Notes under the pieces: generated by a model
Told to the model about the DNA's origin: nothing
What the model saw: only the letters and a program-made list of their open reading frames with translations
Database searches by the model: none
Translations under genes and position numbers: made by a program
NCBI GenBank assembly: GCA_963726375.1
Contig: CAVSCE010000009.1
Coordinates: 1-64,000 of the forward strand
DNA: 64,000 bases
Direction of reading: 5' to 3'
Source of the DNA: UTCFX2 sp963726375
Lineage (GTDB): Bacteria > Chloroflexota > Anaerolineae > Anaerolineales > UBA4823
In this document: positions 7,334-18,063 of the stretch, in pieces
How positions within the stretch are numbered: the first letter of the stretch is position 1
How the letters are laid out: the number at the start of each line of letters is the position of its first letter

Positions 7334-7642
7334 TTATTTGGGATAGGTCGCGGCCAGGTATTCGATCAGGAATGCTTTCTCGGCATCATTCAGCGCGGCA
7401 CCTTTACCCACCATGCGCTCGACGGTCGCGGTCCAATCTTCGACGGCGCCCTTCTTGGCTTCGACGCGGGCGAGGTCGTGGCATTTCGTGCAGCGATCGG
7501 CAAGCAGGACTTTCCCATCCAGGGCAGCGGGGTTCGAAGAGGCAGGCGGGGCAGCGGGTTGAGTGGGCGCTGGCGCCGGGGTGGAGCAAGCGGCGAGCAG
7601 CAGGGTAAATATCAGCAGTCCAAAGATCCAGGTTATTCTCAT
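7334..7642 (-). CDS. Monoheme c-type cytochrome lipoprotein
   Basis: About 102 residues starting at ATG 7642, chosen because AAAAAGGAGAAATCTGAT sits directly before it. A lipoprotein signal peptide ends in LLLAAC (lipobox, Cys about residue 18), followed by a Pro/Ala/Ser linker and a small class I cytochrome domain with one heme site CTKCH near residue 51 and a Met in the second half (VERMVGKG) that could be the axial ligand. It should be anchored outside the membrane and pass electrons. It is the third of three related genes in a row, 151 bases after the middle one, and is followed by a terminator. Partner and donor are unknown. Confidence 0.88.
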   Translation of the reverse strand: MRITWIFGLLIFTLLLAACSTPAPAPTQPAAPPASSNPAALDGKVLLADRCTKCHDLARVEAKKGAVEDWTATVERMVGKGAALNDAEKAFLIEYLAATYPK

Positions 7643-7793
7643 ATCAGATTTCTCCTTTTTCATCATTTGAATGGTCTGCCTGATGAAATCTTCCAGACAG
7701 CTACAGCACCGGTTAACTCATTATACAAAAAAACTTCAATCAGGTCGAGCTTCCGCCAACAAGACCATTGGAGACCCGGCAGCCCATTCCAGG

Positions 7794-8261
7794 TTAATTG
7801 TCCGGGTAGGTCGCGGCCAGGTATTCGGCCAGGGCTTGCTGCTCGGCTGTGCTGAGCGAGGCGCCTTTGCGGACCATGTCCGCGACGATCGAAGTCCACT
7901 CTGCAAGCGAGCCGTCTTCGCGCTCGACGCGGGAGAGGTTGTGGCAGACGGTACAGCGCTCATTCAGCAAGGCCTGGCCATCCAGGGCTGGAGGTGCGGG
8001 AGGCGGTTCCGTCGCAGGGGCGGTCGGCTCAAGCGTGGGCGCGGGTGGGTTGGTAGGAACTGCGGTCGGTTCGGTCGTTGGAACAGCCGGCTCGGTCGGG
8101 AACTGATAGTCGGGACTGAGTCGGCAGACGGGTTGGGTGGGCTGGAGCGCGCTCGTCGGCGAGGGGAGCACGGGAGCGGCAGGGGTTTGCGGCGAGGCGG
8201 AGGTGCAAGCATTCAGCAGCAAGGCAAGCAGCAGCACCCCGAAGATCATGGCTTTTTTCAT
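7794..8261 (-). CDS. Monoheme c-type cytochrome lipoprotein with long Pro-Thr linker
   Basis: About 155 residues from ATG 8261 (GGAGAG 10 bases upstream); an earlier in-frame start lacks a ribosome site. Signal peptide with lipobox LLNAC, then a linker of about 70 residues rich in Pro, Thr and Ala with a Cys, then the same cytochrome domain as its neighbours: heme site CTVCHNLSRVE, Met in VADMVRKG, end ALAEYLAATYP. The domain is closely similar to the 7334 gene, so the set arose by duplication; the linker length is the main difference and would place the heme at a different distance from the membrane. Confidence 0.88.
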   Translation of the reverse strand: MKKAMIFGVLLLALLLNACTSASPQTPAAPVLPSPTSALQPTQPVCRLSPDYQFPTEPAVPTTEPTAVPTNPPAPTLEPTAPATEPPPAPPALDGQALLNERCTVCHNLSRVEREDGSLAEWTSIVADMVRKGASLSTAEQQALAEYLAATYPDN

Positions 8262-8335
8262 CAATAACAGCTCTCCAATTCTCAATGATTTAACGAATGC
8301 CCGGATAATTTTTAGCCAACAGCACCTGGAATGGG

Positions 8336-8757
8336 CTATTTTTCCGGGTAGGTTTCAGCCAGATAGTCGATCAGGATCTGTTTTTCGTCGGTAGTCAGGA
8401 AGGCGCCGTTCTGGATCATCTGCATGACGATCTGCTCCCATTCGGCGGCAGATTTGCTTTTCAGCTGGACGACGGTGATGTCGTGGCAGGTTGTGCAGCG
8501 GTTTTCGAGCAGGGTCTGTCCATCCTGGGGAAGAGGATCGGCCGGAGCGGCCTCTTTTGTTGGGATACCCTGGGCTGCGGTCGGCTCAACTTTCGACGGC
8601 CGTCCCAACAGGTTGAGTTGACTACCGGTTTTTGCTCGACTGCAGGCACCCTGTCGACGGCGGGCTGAGTGACCTGAGAGGCGGCTGGTGCTGAGGCGGT
8701 GCAGCCAGCTGCGAACACGAATAGAATTAATGAAGCCAAAAGCCAGAATTTTCCCAC
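8336..8757 (-). CDS. Monoheme c-type cytochrome lipoprotein, frameshifted
   Basis: Start GTG at 8757 with GGGAGGG upstream. Residues 1-48 give a signal peptide with lipobox FAAGC and a linker; one indel near 8610-8625 moves the frame, after which the linker continues (VEPTAAQGIPTKEAAP) and the cytochrome domain follows: CTTCHDITVVQ, Met in VMQMIQNGA, end IDYLAETYPEK. First of the three paralogous cytochromes in transcription order, downstream of the b-type cytochrome gene across a 218-base gap that shows no other gene. Confidence 0.85.
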
Positions 8758-8975
8758 AAAAAACCCTCCCGAAATTATTAAAAGCTGGATAGCCCGAAAA
8801 AACCAGACTAACCAGATTTAGTTACTCTATTATAACCAAGAAATTGAGAATCGACAAGTCCAGCCATGAGATTGGAGACCTGATGGAAGAATACCTAGAC
8901 GAACCTGCAGCTGCGGTTCTACGCGGATGTATTGGAGTGAGGAAGGATTGCCCGGATTATCGCATTCGAGCGAAG

Positions 8976-9788
8976 TTAAACGCACTCGCCGAAGTCGCAC
9001 CAGCCGTTGCCGTTCATGTCCTGGTAGCCGCGGCAGTTGCCCGGGTACTCGCAGGTTTGGGCGCAGCGCTGCCAGCAGTCGGATGAATCCTGGGCGGATG
9101 CGGGGCTGCTGATATTCGCTGAAGCCGAATCGGGAGAAGAAGGCGCAGGGGCGCCATCGGCAGGTGAGTTCGGCCTGGCGCCGGAGGAAGCAAGGGCGAT
9201 CTCCTTGCTCAAGGTTTGAAGAGGTTTGAGGATCGAGAGCAATGCGGCGGCGCCGGTGACGCCCATCAGATACAGGAACTCGCGCCGACCGGCGCTGGAG
9301 CTCTGCGCGGCGGTCTGGACAGCGGGGGTCCGCAACGGCAGGCTCCAACGAGGGAGGAGTGCCGAGCGAAGGGTGTGGACGATCCAGCGCCAGTGCAGGC
9401 CTATCTTGAGGACCAGCAGCGCGAGCGTGCCGATCGAGGCGGCGATATGAAGGGTGACCAGGAACCCGCTCGGCTCCCAGATGAAGTCAAACCAGGTTGT
9501 TATCGCCAGGCCGCTCAACAAGATCAGAAGCATGCCAGCCAGGATCAGCAGGTCGACCGAGAGGTTCAGGCGCGCCCGGTTGGAGGTGCGCTTGAAGAAA
9601 CGCCTTAGCACCGCGGCGAGCCATTCCAGGTGGGTCAGAAAATGGTAGCAGATCGCCAGGGCGAGGATCACACCGAGCCACTGGTGGAGCTCCAGGCCGG
9701 TGAAATCAAGCCAGAACGAGAGCAGGAAACCGATAAAAAGGACCGCGTCGAGAATCCAGAGCCATTTACGGTTAAGGTCTTTAAGCAT
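8976..9788 (-). CDS. b-type cytochrome membrane protein (DUF4405/cytochrome b561-like) with Cys-rich tail
   Basis: About 270 residues. Residues 1-150 have four membrane helices with His in ELHQWLGV, YHFLTHLEW, TLHIAAS and LHWRWIVH, the layout of small diheme b561/DUF4405 cytochromes that move electrons across the membrane. At about residue 168 a RREFLYLMG stretch precedes a fifth hydrophobic segment, resembling an internal twin-arginine signal. A Ser/Ala/Pro linker follows, then a tail with six Cys (CWQRCAQTC ... C ... C ... C) that contains DMNGNGWCDFGE, a canonical 12-position EF-hand calcium loop. The message seems leaderless. The three lipoprotein cytochromes downstream on the same strand are its probable partners. 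Confidence 0.75.
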   Translation of the reverse strand: MLKDLNRKWLWILDAVLFIGFLLSFWLDFTGLELHQWLGVILALAICYHFLTHLEWLAAVLRRFFKRTSNRARLNLSVDLLILAGMLLILLSGLAITTWFDFIWEPSGFLVTLHIAASIGTLALLVLKIGLHWRWIVHTLRSALLPRWSLPLRTPAVQTAAQSSSAGRREFLYLMGVTGAAALLSILKPLQTLSKEIALASSGARPNSPADGAPAPSSPDSASANISSPASAQDSSDCWQRCAQTCEYPGNCRGYQDMNGNGWCDFGECV

Positions 9789-9796
9789 AAGCGATG

Positions 9797-9826
9797 ATTA
9801 TATCCCAGATCTACTCAGCGAGTCCA
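9797..9826 (-). promoter_or_regulatory. Promoter for the cytochrome genes, implying a leaderless start
   Basis: On the minus strand TATAAT (9802-9797) is preceded by TGGACT (9826-9821) at an 18-base spacing. The -10 box ends only eight bases before the ATG at 9788, so transcription would begin at or within a base or two of the start codon. The box overlaps the last codons of the upstream DUF4404 gene. Confidence 0.5.
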
Positions 9827-10070
9827 TCACCTGGCCGATCGCGGTGGTGAGGGAAGGGTGGGAGACTTCGAACTCGGCGATGGAGTCGTTGAGGCGCTCG
9901 AGCAAGTCAGGCTCCTGTTCGCTTGCAGAGCGCCCGAGTGCTCCTGCGATATCGGACTGAAGGTGCTCAAGCATCCGGCGCTTTTCGTCATCGAGCTCGC
10001 CGACGGTATCGAGCTCGAGGTGGATCTGGCTGTGCAACGCTTCGAGTTTTTCGCTAAGGTCATCGTCCAT
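9798..10070 (-). CDS. DUF4404 family protein
   Basis: Ninety residues beginning MDDDLSEKLEALHSQI, with ATG 10070 directly after AAAGGAGGATCCC. The protein is entirely helical in character and acidic, with two helix pairs (LEALHSQIHLELDTVGEL and ERLNDSIAEFEVSHPSL) and the terminal AIGQVMDSLSRSGI. This is the layout of the DUF4404 family of unknown function. The frame is intact. Its end overlaps the promoter of the following cytochrome gene. Confidence 0.75.
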   Translation of the reverse strand: MDDDLSEKLEALHSQIHLELDTVGELDDEKRRMLEHLQSDIAGALGRSASEQEPDLLERLNDSIAEFEVSHPSLTTAIGQVMDSLSRSGI

Positions 10071-10380
10071 GGGATCCTCCTTTGAAAAGGTTCGCACCTT
10101 ATTTTAACCGCAAAGGATGAAAAAGAAGGCGGAACCTTTGTAAACCATAGATGAACGCAGATGGACACAGATCATATTGAAACACACTTTGTTTCAGGAT
10201 CAGGGTAACGAATGATAACAATCAGTGTTAACCATATGGATCAAAATTCCTGAACACGGAATCCGTTTGCATGCTGACTGGGATCGCATGAGGAACCGCC
10301 GAAGGAGGAAGGATCAAAGGGCGTTGTCGCTAAGACGCCAGCCATCCTGGGGCCCACCAGGAATCAAACCAAAAAGGACT
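10071..10380. other. Divergent intergenic region with a CGCAGATGGACACAGAT repeat
   Basis: Holds at about 10142-10171 the motif CATAGATGAACGCAGATGG followed by ACACAGAT, a short degenerate direct repeat of the kind scattered between genes in several phyla. No gene or clear promoter is supported. Confidence 0.5.
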
Positions 10381-10731
10381 ATGAAAATGAGACAAAATAG
10401 TGCAGGTTGTTTGACGGGATTTGTGTCAGCGTTCTCGCGTTTCTTCCTTATCATGATGTGGATCGCCAGACCGGTGCTCTTCAATGCCGCCTTCGGCTCG
10501 GTTATCCTGCCGTGCCTTGGCATTTTGTTCCTGCCGTTCACAACGCTTATGTATGTGTTCCTGCTGCAGGGTGGCGGCGGAATCCAGGGCCTGGATTGGC
10601 TGTGGCTGGTTTTATCGGTGGTCCTGGACCTGGCCTCGATCGGCGGCGCCGGCTACTCGAACCGCAATTACATCCCGCCCGGCTATCCCGGCTCGGTAAA
10701 TCCACCTCCTGGGCCGACCCAGACGCTTTAG
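10381..10731 (+). CDS. Small membrane protein of unknown function
   Basis: ATG 10381 (MKMRQNSAG) is chosen because AAAAAGGA lies just upstream and the upstream in-frame residues look non-coding. About 116 residues, with hydrophobic helices AFSRFFLIMMWIARPVL, VILPCLGILFLPFTTLMYVFLL and LDWLWLVLSVVLDLASIGG, then a hydrophilic Gly/Pro/Tyr-rich tail (NYIPPGYPGS). I recall proteins of this kind only as hypothetical. The frame is intact. Confidence 0.6.
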   Translation: MKMRQNSAGCLTGFVSAFSRFFLIMMWIARPVLFNAAFGSVILPCLGILFLPFTTLMYVFLLQGGGGIQGLDWLWLVLSVVLDLASIGGAGYSNRNYIPPGYPGSVNPPPGPTQTL

Positions 10732-10764
10732 CGAACACCCGACCTGTCGGCTGAACTCAGAAAG

Positions 10765-10805
10765 CCCTCACCCCCAGCCCCTCTCCCGGGGGGAGAGGGT
10801 GAGGG
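10765..10805. terminator. Long palindrome between convergent genes
   Basis: CCCTCACCC (10765-10773) pairs with GGGTGAGGG (10797-10805) and the inner CTCTCCC (10781-10787) with GGGAGAG (10791-10797). It is very GC-rich and lacks a T-tract. This CCCTCACCCCCAGCCCCTCTC-type palindrome is a common intergenic element and can end transcription from both sides. Confidence 0.65.
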
Positions 10806-10814
10806 ATGTGTTGG

Positions 10815-13800
10815 TTAACGTCGGATCGCAGGCAGGAATGCTTTGTAAGGGTAGAAGATACCCAGCGAGGCGGTATCGGTTTTGCCTGAGAGCGAGGCCT
10901 GGATGACGTCCGGGTATGAGCCGCTGTGCGTGCTGGCGGTGAAGATCCCCGCTGCCGAGATTTCACCGGCCTGGGCGTTCAGCACGCTCCAGGTCACCGC
11001 CGGGTGCTGGAGCAGGTTGTCGTAGAGGTCCAGGCCGCGAACACGCCAGGCCAGGGCCTCGCCAGGGACCATGCGGGCGCCGGAGGGCAAGATTTCAAGG
11101 GAGGCTAAAGCAGCCGGGGTCACCATCAGGTTGTGAGTCACGGCCTGGCTGAGCCCGAGGCCGCCGTCGGCGCGGACTTCCATCCGTACGGTGTGGAGTC
11201 CCGTCTCCGTAAATACATGGGTGGCGGTCAGGTCCGAGCTGAATTCGTTTAGCTCGAACTCGCCGTCGTTATCCCAATCCCAGCGCACCTTCAGCGCACC
11301 CGTCCCGGTTGAAGCGCTTCCGTCAAAGCTGAAAGTGGAACCGGCGGGTGCGATAAGCGGGTCGATCGTCAGGGCTGCGCTCGGCGGCTCGGCCTGGGCA
11401 GCCAACGGTGCTGCTTCTGCAACCACTATCGGCCGGATGATCGTGCTGAAATTGAATGAGCGGTCCCAGACTCCCAGCCTGATCGGATAGGTGCCGGCGG
11501 TCATCACCGTGCGGGTGATGTATTTGTCGATCCCCAGGTCGGTGTCCCAATTGCCGTCGTTGTTGAAATCCCAGCGCACCAGCAAGCCGCCGCGTGGCGT
11601 GGTCTCGTCCTGGCTGGGCCAGGCATTGAAGGAGAAGGTGTCGCCAACCTGGCCCCAGATCGGATCGCGAGTAAAGCGGGCGATCGGCGGGACGGCGTCG
11701 GCGGCGCCGAAGCTGGCGTAGATGTCGTAGTCTTCGCCATTGCGGCCGTCCTGCCAGGCGACCAGGGCTTTCTTGTAGTTCGGGATGTAAGCCAGGGCCG
11801 GGTAAAGCTGGAAGCCTGTGACGTGCACGAGCGGGTCGTCAAAGCTGTGCAGCACTTCGCCGGCCCGCGAGACCCAGTTGCCGCGGATGTCCCAGCCGGT
11901 GAGGCCGTCGCGGTCGTCCTGCCAGACGACACGGTAGGCATCCTGGTCGGCGGCATATTCCACGCGGGGGTAGGTCTGGAAATTGACCCCGCTTGCAGTG
12001 GAAATCGGGATCTCATCCCCTACCTCCTCACCGGACGAATTGAAGCGCTGGCCATAGATATCTGCGCCCTGCGTCCCCGAATTGCGGTAGTCGTGCCAGA
12101 CGACCAGGAAATGGTTGTCTTCCGAGTTCCAGGCAGAGCGGGTCGGGCCTGGCTGTCAGCATCCTGGATTAAAAGGTAGGCGCCCGTGGTCCCGTCGGGC
12201 TCGAGGGTGCGCCCCATGATGTCTTATCACCGCCAATTATTCGATAGACAAATACCACAGCAAGCGGTTGTCGGTTGCACTATAGGCGATCTGTGGATGT
12301 CTAGGAAGGCCGTAGGTGACAACGGGTAAACGCGCCGAGGCGGAACCGTCCGGGTACACCCGAACGGCAAAGATCTCGGTGCTTCCGGGGGTGTCCTCAA
12401 CCTCGAAGACGACCATGAAGGAATTGTCCTGGGGGTCAGAGATGTAGGCGGCTGCCGGATTGAAGCGGGTGTTGGCCGCCCCGGAAGAAATCGTGAATGG
12501 GCCGCGGATCGTGCTGCCCTGGGCGCTGAGGAACTGGGCTTCGATTGTACGATTATTTTCAGTCTCCCAGGCCACCAGGTAGCAATTATCATTGGAGGAA
12601 TAGGCGACGGCCGGGTTGGTCAGTTCCTGCGTGCCGTCATCTAATGAAATTGGTCCTCCGACCGGAAGCCCCTCGCGGTTGTAGCGCTGGCCGTAGATGA
12701 ACGATTCCCCATCCCGCCTATCCGACCAGACAACCAGGGTCTCCTGGTCGCGGCTGTTAAAGGCGACTGCCGGGTTCTCCTGGTCGTCTTCGGCTGCCCA
12801 GATGATCGTTTCGCTGCCAAGCAGCAAGCCCGGCCACCAGACGCGCTGGACGCGCAGCAGATAGTTCCACCAGCCTTCCTGCTCGCCTTCCCAGCCGAAC
12901 AGGTACTGGCCCGAGGCGCCGTTGTATAAGAGGAATAGAACATACAGACCGATATGAGAAGGGGAGACGGCGAATTTTTCAGGCGTTTTGGGTTGGAGCA
13001 GCGCATCCAGGCGCATCCCATAAAGCGTGTACTCGTTCGCGTCTTGAGTTTCCCCGCTTAACCAGGACAGCATATACTCGCGCCGGTCGGGATTGTAAAC
13101 GATGTTCGGCATGAACTGGCTTTCAGTCCCGACGAGCAGGGCGTAATTGACCTCCGGATCGCTTTCATCCGGAGCTGTGGCAGGGTTATCGAGAAGCGCC
13201 CCAAACCGGCTGAGGCGCTGACCATAAATATCTTCATCTTCACCTGCCCCCAATCCGACATACCAGACGGCGAGATATTCGTGTACGAAGCTGTTATACG
13301 CCAGAGATATTTCATAAATGCTGTCGTCGCGGTCACTGATCAGGAAATTCACCCCTGATATGGACTCGTCTTCGGCTGTAGCGGGGTTATCCAACAGTTC
13401 GCCGTTCGAGTCCAGCCTCTGGCCGTACAAATCAGAAGATTGCGAGTCGCCGGCGCGCATGTCCACCCAGGCTACCAGGTATTCTTCATCGTCAGAATTA
13501 ATAACAAGCTCAGGATATCGCTGGTCGCCGCTCTGGATCGTGATTGGAAAACTTACTGCGGGGTCATGCTCGTCCTCGTCGGTCCCGGGATTGTTCAGCA
13601 GGTAGCCGTCGGAATCCACTCGCTTTCCGAAAATATTACTCCCATTCTCGTCTTCTTCGAAATACTCCCAGATGACAAGGTATTCCTCCGCCAGGGAGTT
13701 ATAGGCAATTCTCGGATCGAACAGGATTCCATCGGGAGAATAGATCAAGAAATTCACATCCGGGCTGGTTTCATGCAGCGGAGTGCTCGGATTGTCCAGC

Positions 13801-14264
13801 AGCTCTCCTGCGGCGCTTAGTCGCTGGCCATATATTCCATTTCGTGCATCTCGCCAGACCACCATATATTCGTTGGAGCCCGCGGAATATGCGACAGCCG
13901 CCTGCCAGGCGGTCAGGCTGATCAGGAAACTGGATCCAACCGGGTTGCTGAGGGAGTCCAGGATTTGACCGTGTAGGTTAGTATTTAATCCCCCCCACAC
14001 GATCAGGTACTGATCCTCGACTGGATTTGCACAGGCAGTCCCATCACTATCCGAGTTTATTGTCGTCGATACGAGGAAATCCGCTCCCGCGGGGGAAGAA
14101 GGCGCGGCGGCTGAAGGAGCGGCAGGCTCCTGGGGTGGGACAGGGACCTGTCCCGCGGGTGCCTGTGCACTGACCTGGCTGGAAAGCGGCGAGAGGACCA
14201 CCGCCAGGCAGAAGATGCAGTTGATCAGGAGGGATTTGGAAAAAAGAACGCGGTTTCGGTTCAT
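10815..14264 (-). CDS. Large secreted repeat protein with PKD-like domains, frameshifted
   Basis: About 1,150 residues. An N-terminal signal peptide (MNRNRVLFSKSLLINCIF, cleavage near VSAQA) is followed by a Pro/Ala linker and eight or more copies of a repeat of 60-80 residues carrying EYLV-W and (L/I)YGQR-L motifs, which suggests a beta-propeller. The frame stops at 12237, but the same repeats resume (DIMGRTLEPDGTTG, then VVWHDYRNSGTQGADIYGQRF) through short frame steps near 12130-12240 before returning to the first frame. The C-terminal third has two PKD-like domains (GGLLVRWDFNNDGNWD, LKVRWDWDNDGEFE) and a bacterial Ig-like domain. It ends YKAFLPAIRR, a tail shared with two other secreted proteins here. 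Ligand unknown; a surface or extracellular role is inferred. Confidence 0.75.
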
Positions 14265-14630
14265 GGCAAACTCCTCGCTTTTTCTATGCTCCCGGCACCC
14301 ATTGATCCCTGAGGGTGAGCCTGGATTGGTCCGCGTGATTTCCTATACAGATTGTGATAAATATTGGAACAGGGAGTACGGTGAATTCCGGCCTTGGAGT
14401 GCGATGATGGAAGATTGTGAATTGCCGCCTGGATGGATTATAACATTTAACCGCGCTGCAATACCAGACAACAGGCTGATCCGGCGGCCTGTCATATCGC
14501 CCTTGAGGTTCCAGGTGACCTGAATTTGTCTAGATGAATGGATTAGAAAATATGACGCTGGCGATTGAATTCGGTATAATTGAAGAAATGCTTTTTGACT
14601 CTTAAAGATGGAATGATTATGGAGGGAAAA
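14265..14630 (+). promoter_or_regulatory. Divergent promoter region of two secreted-protein genes
   Basis: Before the + strand gene, TATAAT (14575-14580) has ATGACG (14552-14557) at a 17-base spacing, a fair housekeeping-type promoter, and GGAGGG (14621-14626) is its ribosome site. CAGGTGACCTG (14512-14522) is a short palindrome. No gene is seen in these 366 bases. Confidence 0.5.
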
Positions 14631-17600
14631 ATGAAGAGCAAATCAACCCTGAGCGTTTTTACTTTGATCCTGATCACCGGCTTGCTCGTCAGCTGGCTGC
14701 CGATTACCCCGTTTGCTGCAGCTGCGCCGGTTGAGCCGCTTGCGCCGGATGCGGCAGGTCCTGGCGTGCGGGAAGCGACACTTCGCTCAGGTGGGCTGCT
14801 GGCAGATCGAGGAAGGCAGCGGCACCACGACGGCGGACGGCTCCGGCAATGGGAATACTGGCACATTATTCGACAGCACAATGTGGACAACAGACAGATT
14901 TGGAAACACGGGAAAGGCGCTCCATTTTAACGGGACGAGCCAGTACTGTAAAAGTATCCGATTCGCCAGCCTGCGATATACTGGCGATATCACCATGGCT
15001 GCCTGGGTCAAACCCGAGAGAAGTCAAAACCCAGGACATGGTGAAAAAAGCCGCGACGAGTGCAACGGTTACGAATATGACACTTTAAGACCATTGGATA
15101 CGACGTGCAATGATACTGACTGTGGCTATCAATCCCTGGCTTTTGGTCGTCAATTTAACGGCTTCCAACGATCTATCGAATCGATACCAAAGCTCCAACT
15201 ATACCGCTAACAGATCCACTGGACGCATTATGCCGTGACCTATACAGCATCGACAATATCCTAAGGATATATCGTAATGGTGTCCTGGATAATTCCAGAG
15301 TCCCAACAACGAGCTTTGACAATTGCGACAAATTCGCTTATTCTTGGGTATCGGCGCCCAGCTTGCTGGAACCACACCGACGCCATCACGCTTTTTCCAG
15401 GGGCTCCTGGACGATGTCCGCCTATACAAGCGGGCGCTGAGCGCGAGCAGAAATAAAAGCGCTCGCCAACGACATCGTCCCGGCGGGTTCAGCTGCATCA
15501 ACCTGGATTCAAAAGCCGGCAGCGCAAACACCGAGCACAAGCCGATGTCCAAGGTGTGGTTCTACGAGGACAAGTGGTGGAGCGTGTTCCCGGCCACGAC
15601 AGGGGTACCCGAAACCGGATCGTGGCTCTGGCGGCTGGACGGCACCGCCTGGACGCCGGTGCTCAGGCTCTCGGCTACAACCAGCGCGAAGGCGGACGTC
15701 AAGCCCGCCGGCAGCCCGGCAGGCAGCGTCGTTCATATTCTGCTTTACAGCAACAGCAGCAGCAGCTCCGAGCTGGCATCTGTCGAATACAATGCCGGCG
15801 TCTACCAGGCCTGGACCAGCCGGCCAGGACTGACCTCGCTGTCGCTGCCCGGGAGCGAGACCGCGACGATCGACATCGACAGCACCGGGCGGATGTGGCT
15901 GAACAGCCAGCACGATGTGACCGGCAGCCGGGACATTCTCATCTATTACAGCGATTCCCCCTACACCACCTGGAGCAGCGCGATCACCATCGCGACGGGC
16001 ACGGTCAGCGGCGACGACATCTCGCTGGTCACCGCGCTGCCGAACAACACGATCGGGGTGCTGTGGTCGAACCAGAACACCCATCGATTTGGCTTCAAGT
16101 ACCATAAAGACGCAGATCCAACGACAACCTGGTCCGCAGAAGAGCAGCCCACCTCGCAGTACGGCTATGATACAGGCGTTTCTGGTTTTGCAGACGACCA
16201 CATGAACGTCGCCGTGGCATCCGACGGCACCTTGTATGCGGCGATCAAGACCGGTTACGACAACGGTAGTGATCCGAAAATCGCCATGATCGTCCGGCGC
16301 CTGAGCGGCACCAGCGGAGCGGGGATTTGGGACACAGACATCTACAGAGTGAGTGAGACAGGCACGCGTGGGATCGTGCTGTTGGATGAGGCAGCGTCTA
16401 CTGTCTCGGTTTTCTATACCTCCACCGAAGGGGGCGGGAATATCCTTTACAAACAGACCGCGATCCAGCCGATCTCGTTTGGGACGGTCCAGACGATGCG
16501 GAGCGGGACCAACAACGACGTTTCGAGCACGAAACAGAATATCAACGCGGCGCTCGTCGCGATCTATTCGAACGGGACGACGATCAACGGCAGCTCCTGC
16601 ACATCGATTCCAGCCGGCGGGGTCGACCTCTCTGTTACAAAGACGGATAATCAAACCGTCGCCGTGCCAGGCGACGCCACCAGCTATACGATCGTGGTGA
16701 GCAACGGCAGCACTGCGGCAGTCACGGGCGCGACGGTTGCGGACACGTTCTCTGCTAAGCTGACCGGAGTAACCTGGACCTGCGCACCAGGCGCCGGCTC
16801 GAGCTGCACCAGCAGCGGATCGGGGAATATCAACGACAGCGTAAACCTGGCGGCAGGCGGCACAGTCACATATTCTATCAACGCGACGAATCGACGCGAA
16901 CGCGTACGGGACCGTCGACAACACCGCGACGGTGACGCCCCCGGTTGGGATCAGCGATCCAAACACAGCCAACAACAGCGCGACCGACAGCACTATGCTG
17001 CGAAATGGTGTCGACTACTGCGGCAGCGACGCCAGCCTGGTGGCCTGCTACCAGCTCGACGAAGGCAGCGGAAATATCTATTTAGATGAGGTCCTGAATA
17101 ATGTTTACAATGATGGACTCACGGTAAATTCCCCCGCATGGGTGACCGGCAAGGTCGGGCAGGCGTTGTCCTTCGACGGCACAGCCAATACGGCTCTGCC
17201 CCGGACCATACCAGCCTGGACATCGAGAACCAGATCACCCTGGCAGCCTGGATCAAACCCGGAAATAGATTGGAACCCAAGATCTAATCAAGAAGGCGGT
17301 CAACGATGGCACCGAATGGATATGAGTTGGCACTTTCACTTGCAACCAGCTCAACCGGGCACGCACAAAAGTATTCTTCCGCATCAACCAACGATACCAG
17401 CGGCGATCGTACCGGGTCAATTCGGCCTCCGATTATCCATACTGATGGCACCTGGATTCACGTCGCCGGCAACATTTGATGGCATCGACCATGCGTATTT
17501 ATATCAATGGCGTCCAAGACTGATGCACCGGTTACAGGGCCGGCTGCTATCGCTACCAATGACTTACCGCTCTCTATCGGGGCGCAGATATAACGGAACT

Positions 17601-18038
17601 ACAGCGACGCGTCGGTTTCAGGGCACAATGGACGACGTGCGCGTCTACAACCGGGCCTTGAGCGCCGCGGAAATCGAGGCGCTTTTCCTCCAGCCGACTG
17701 CGGCCTCGCTGATCAACTTGAGCGCCGACCCCCAGAGCCGGACTCGATCCTGATCGGCTGGCAGACCGTCCAGGAGCTTGGCCTGACGGGCTTCAACCTT
17801 TACCGGGCGGAAGTCGCTTCACGGCGAGCGGGAAAAGATCAACCCGCAGCAGATCCCGGCGATCACCCCCGGAAAGATGCTGGGCAACGCCTACGAGTAC
17901 CTGGACACAGAGGTTGAAGCCGGGAAGACCTACTACTACTGGGTAGAATGGGTCGGCGTAAGCAGCGCAGAGCTCGTTGGACCGGTGACCAGCAGCCTGC
18001 TGCAGAATATGCTCTGGCTGCCGGTTGTGAGACGCTGA
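14631..18038 (+). CDS. Giant secreted LamG/DUF11 protein, multiply frameshifted
   Basis: ATG 14631 after GGAGGG opens a signal peptide (MKSKSTLSVFTLILITGLLV ... AAAAP). After a frame step near 14780, a LamG (concanavalin A-like) domain follows: VGCWQIEEGSGTTTADGSGN, KALHFNGTSQYC, ITMAAWVKPE. From about 15490 to 16600 a long domain of beta-propeller character (SILIYYSDSPYTTW, DGTLYAAIKTGYDNGS) is read in one clean frame. A DUF11 repeat (VDLSVTKTDNQTVAVPGDA) and a second LamG domain (LVACYQLDEGSGNIY) follow, then a fibronectin-like module with GFNLYRAE, PGKMLGNAYEYLD and KTYYYWVEW. It ends MLWLPVVRR. At least six indels are needed. The layout resembles extracellular carbohydrate-binding or adhesin proteins; the ligand is unknown. 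Confidence 0.72.
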
Positions 18039-18063
18039 GTCGAGCCGATGACAGATAAAGTTG

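Noticed and set aside
15509..16993. A 494-codon minus-strand frame opposite the first LamG protein
   Set aside because: The + strand shows DUF11, LamG and propeller-like motifs in order; the minus frame shows none.
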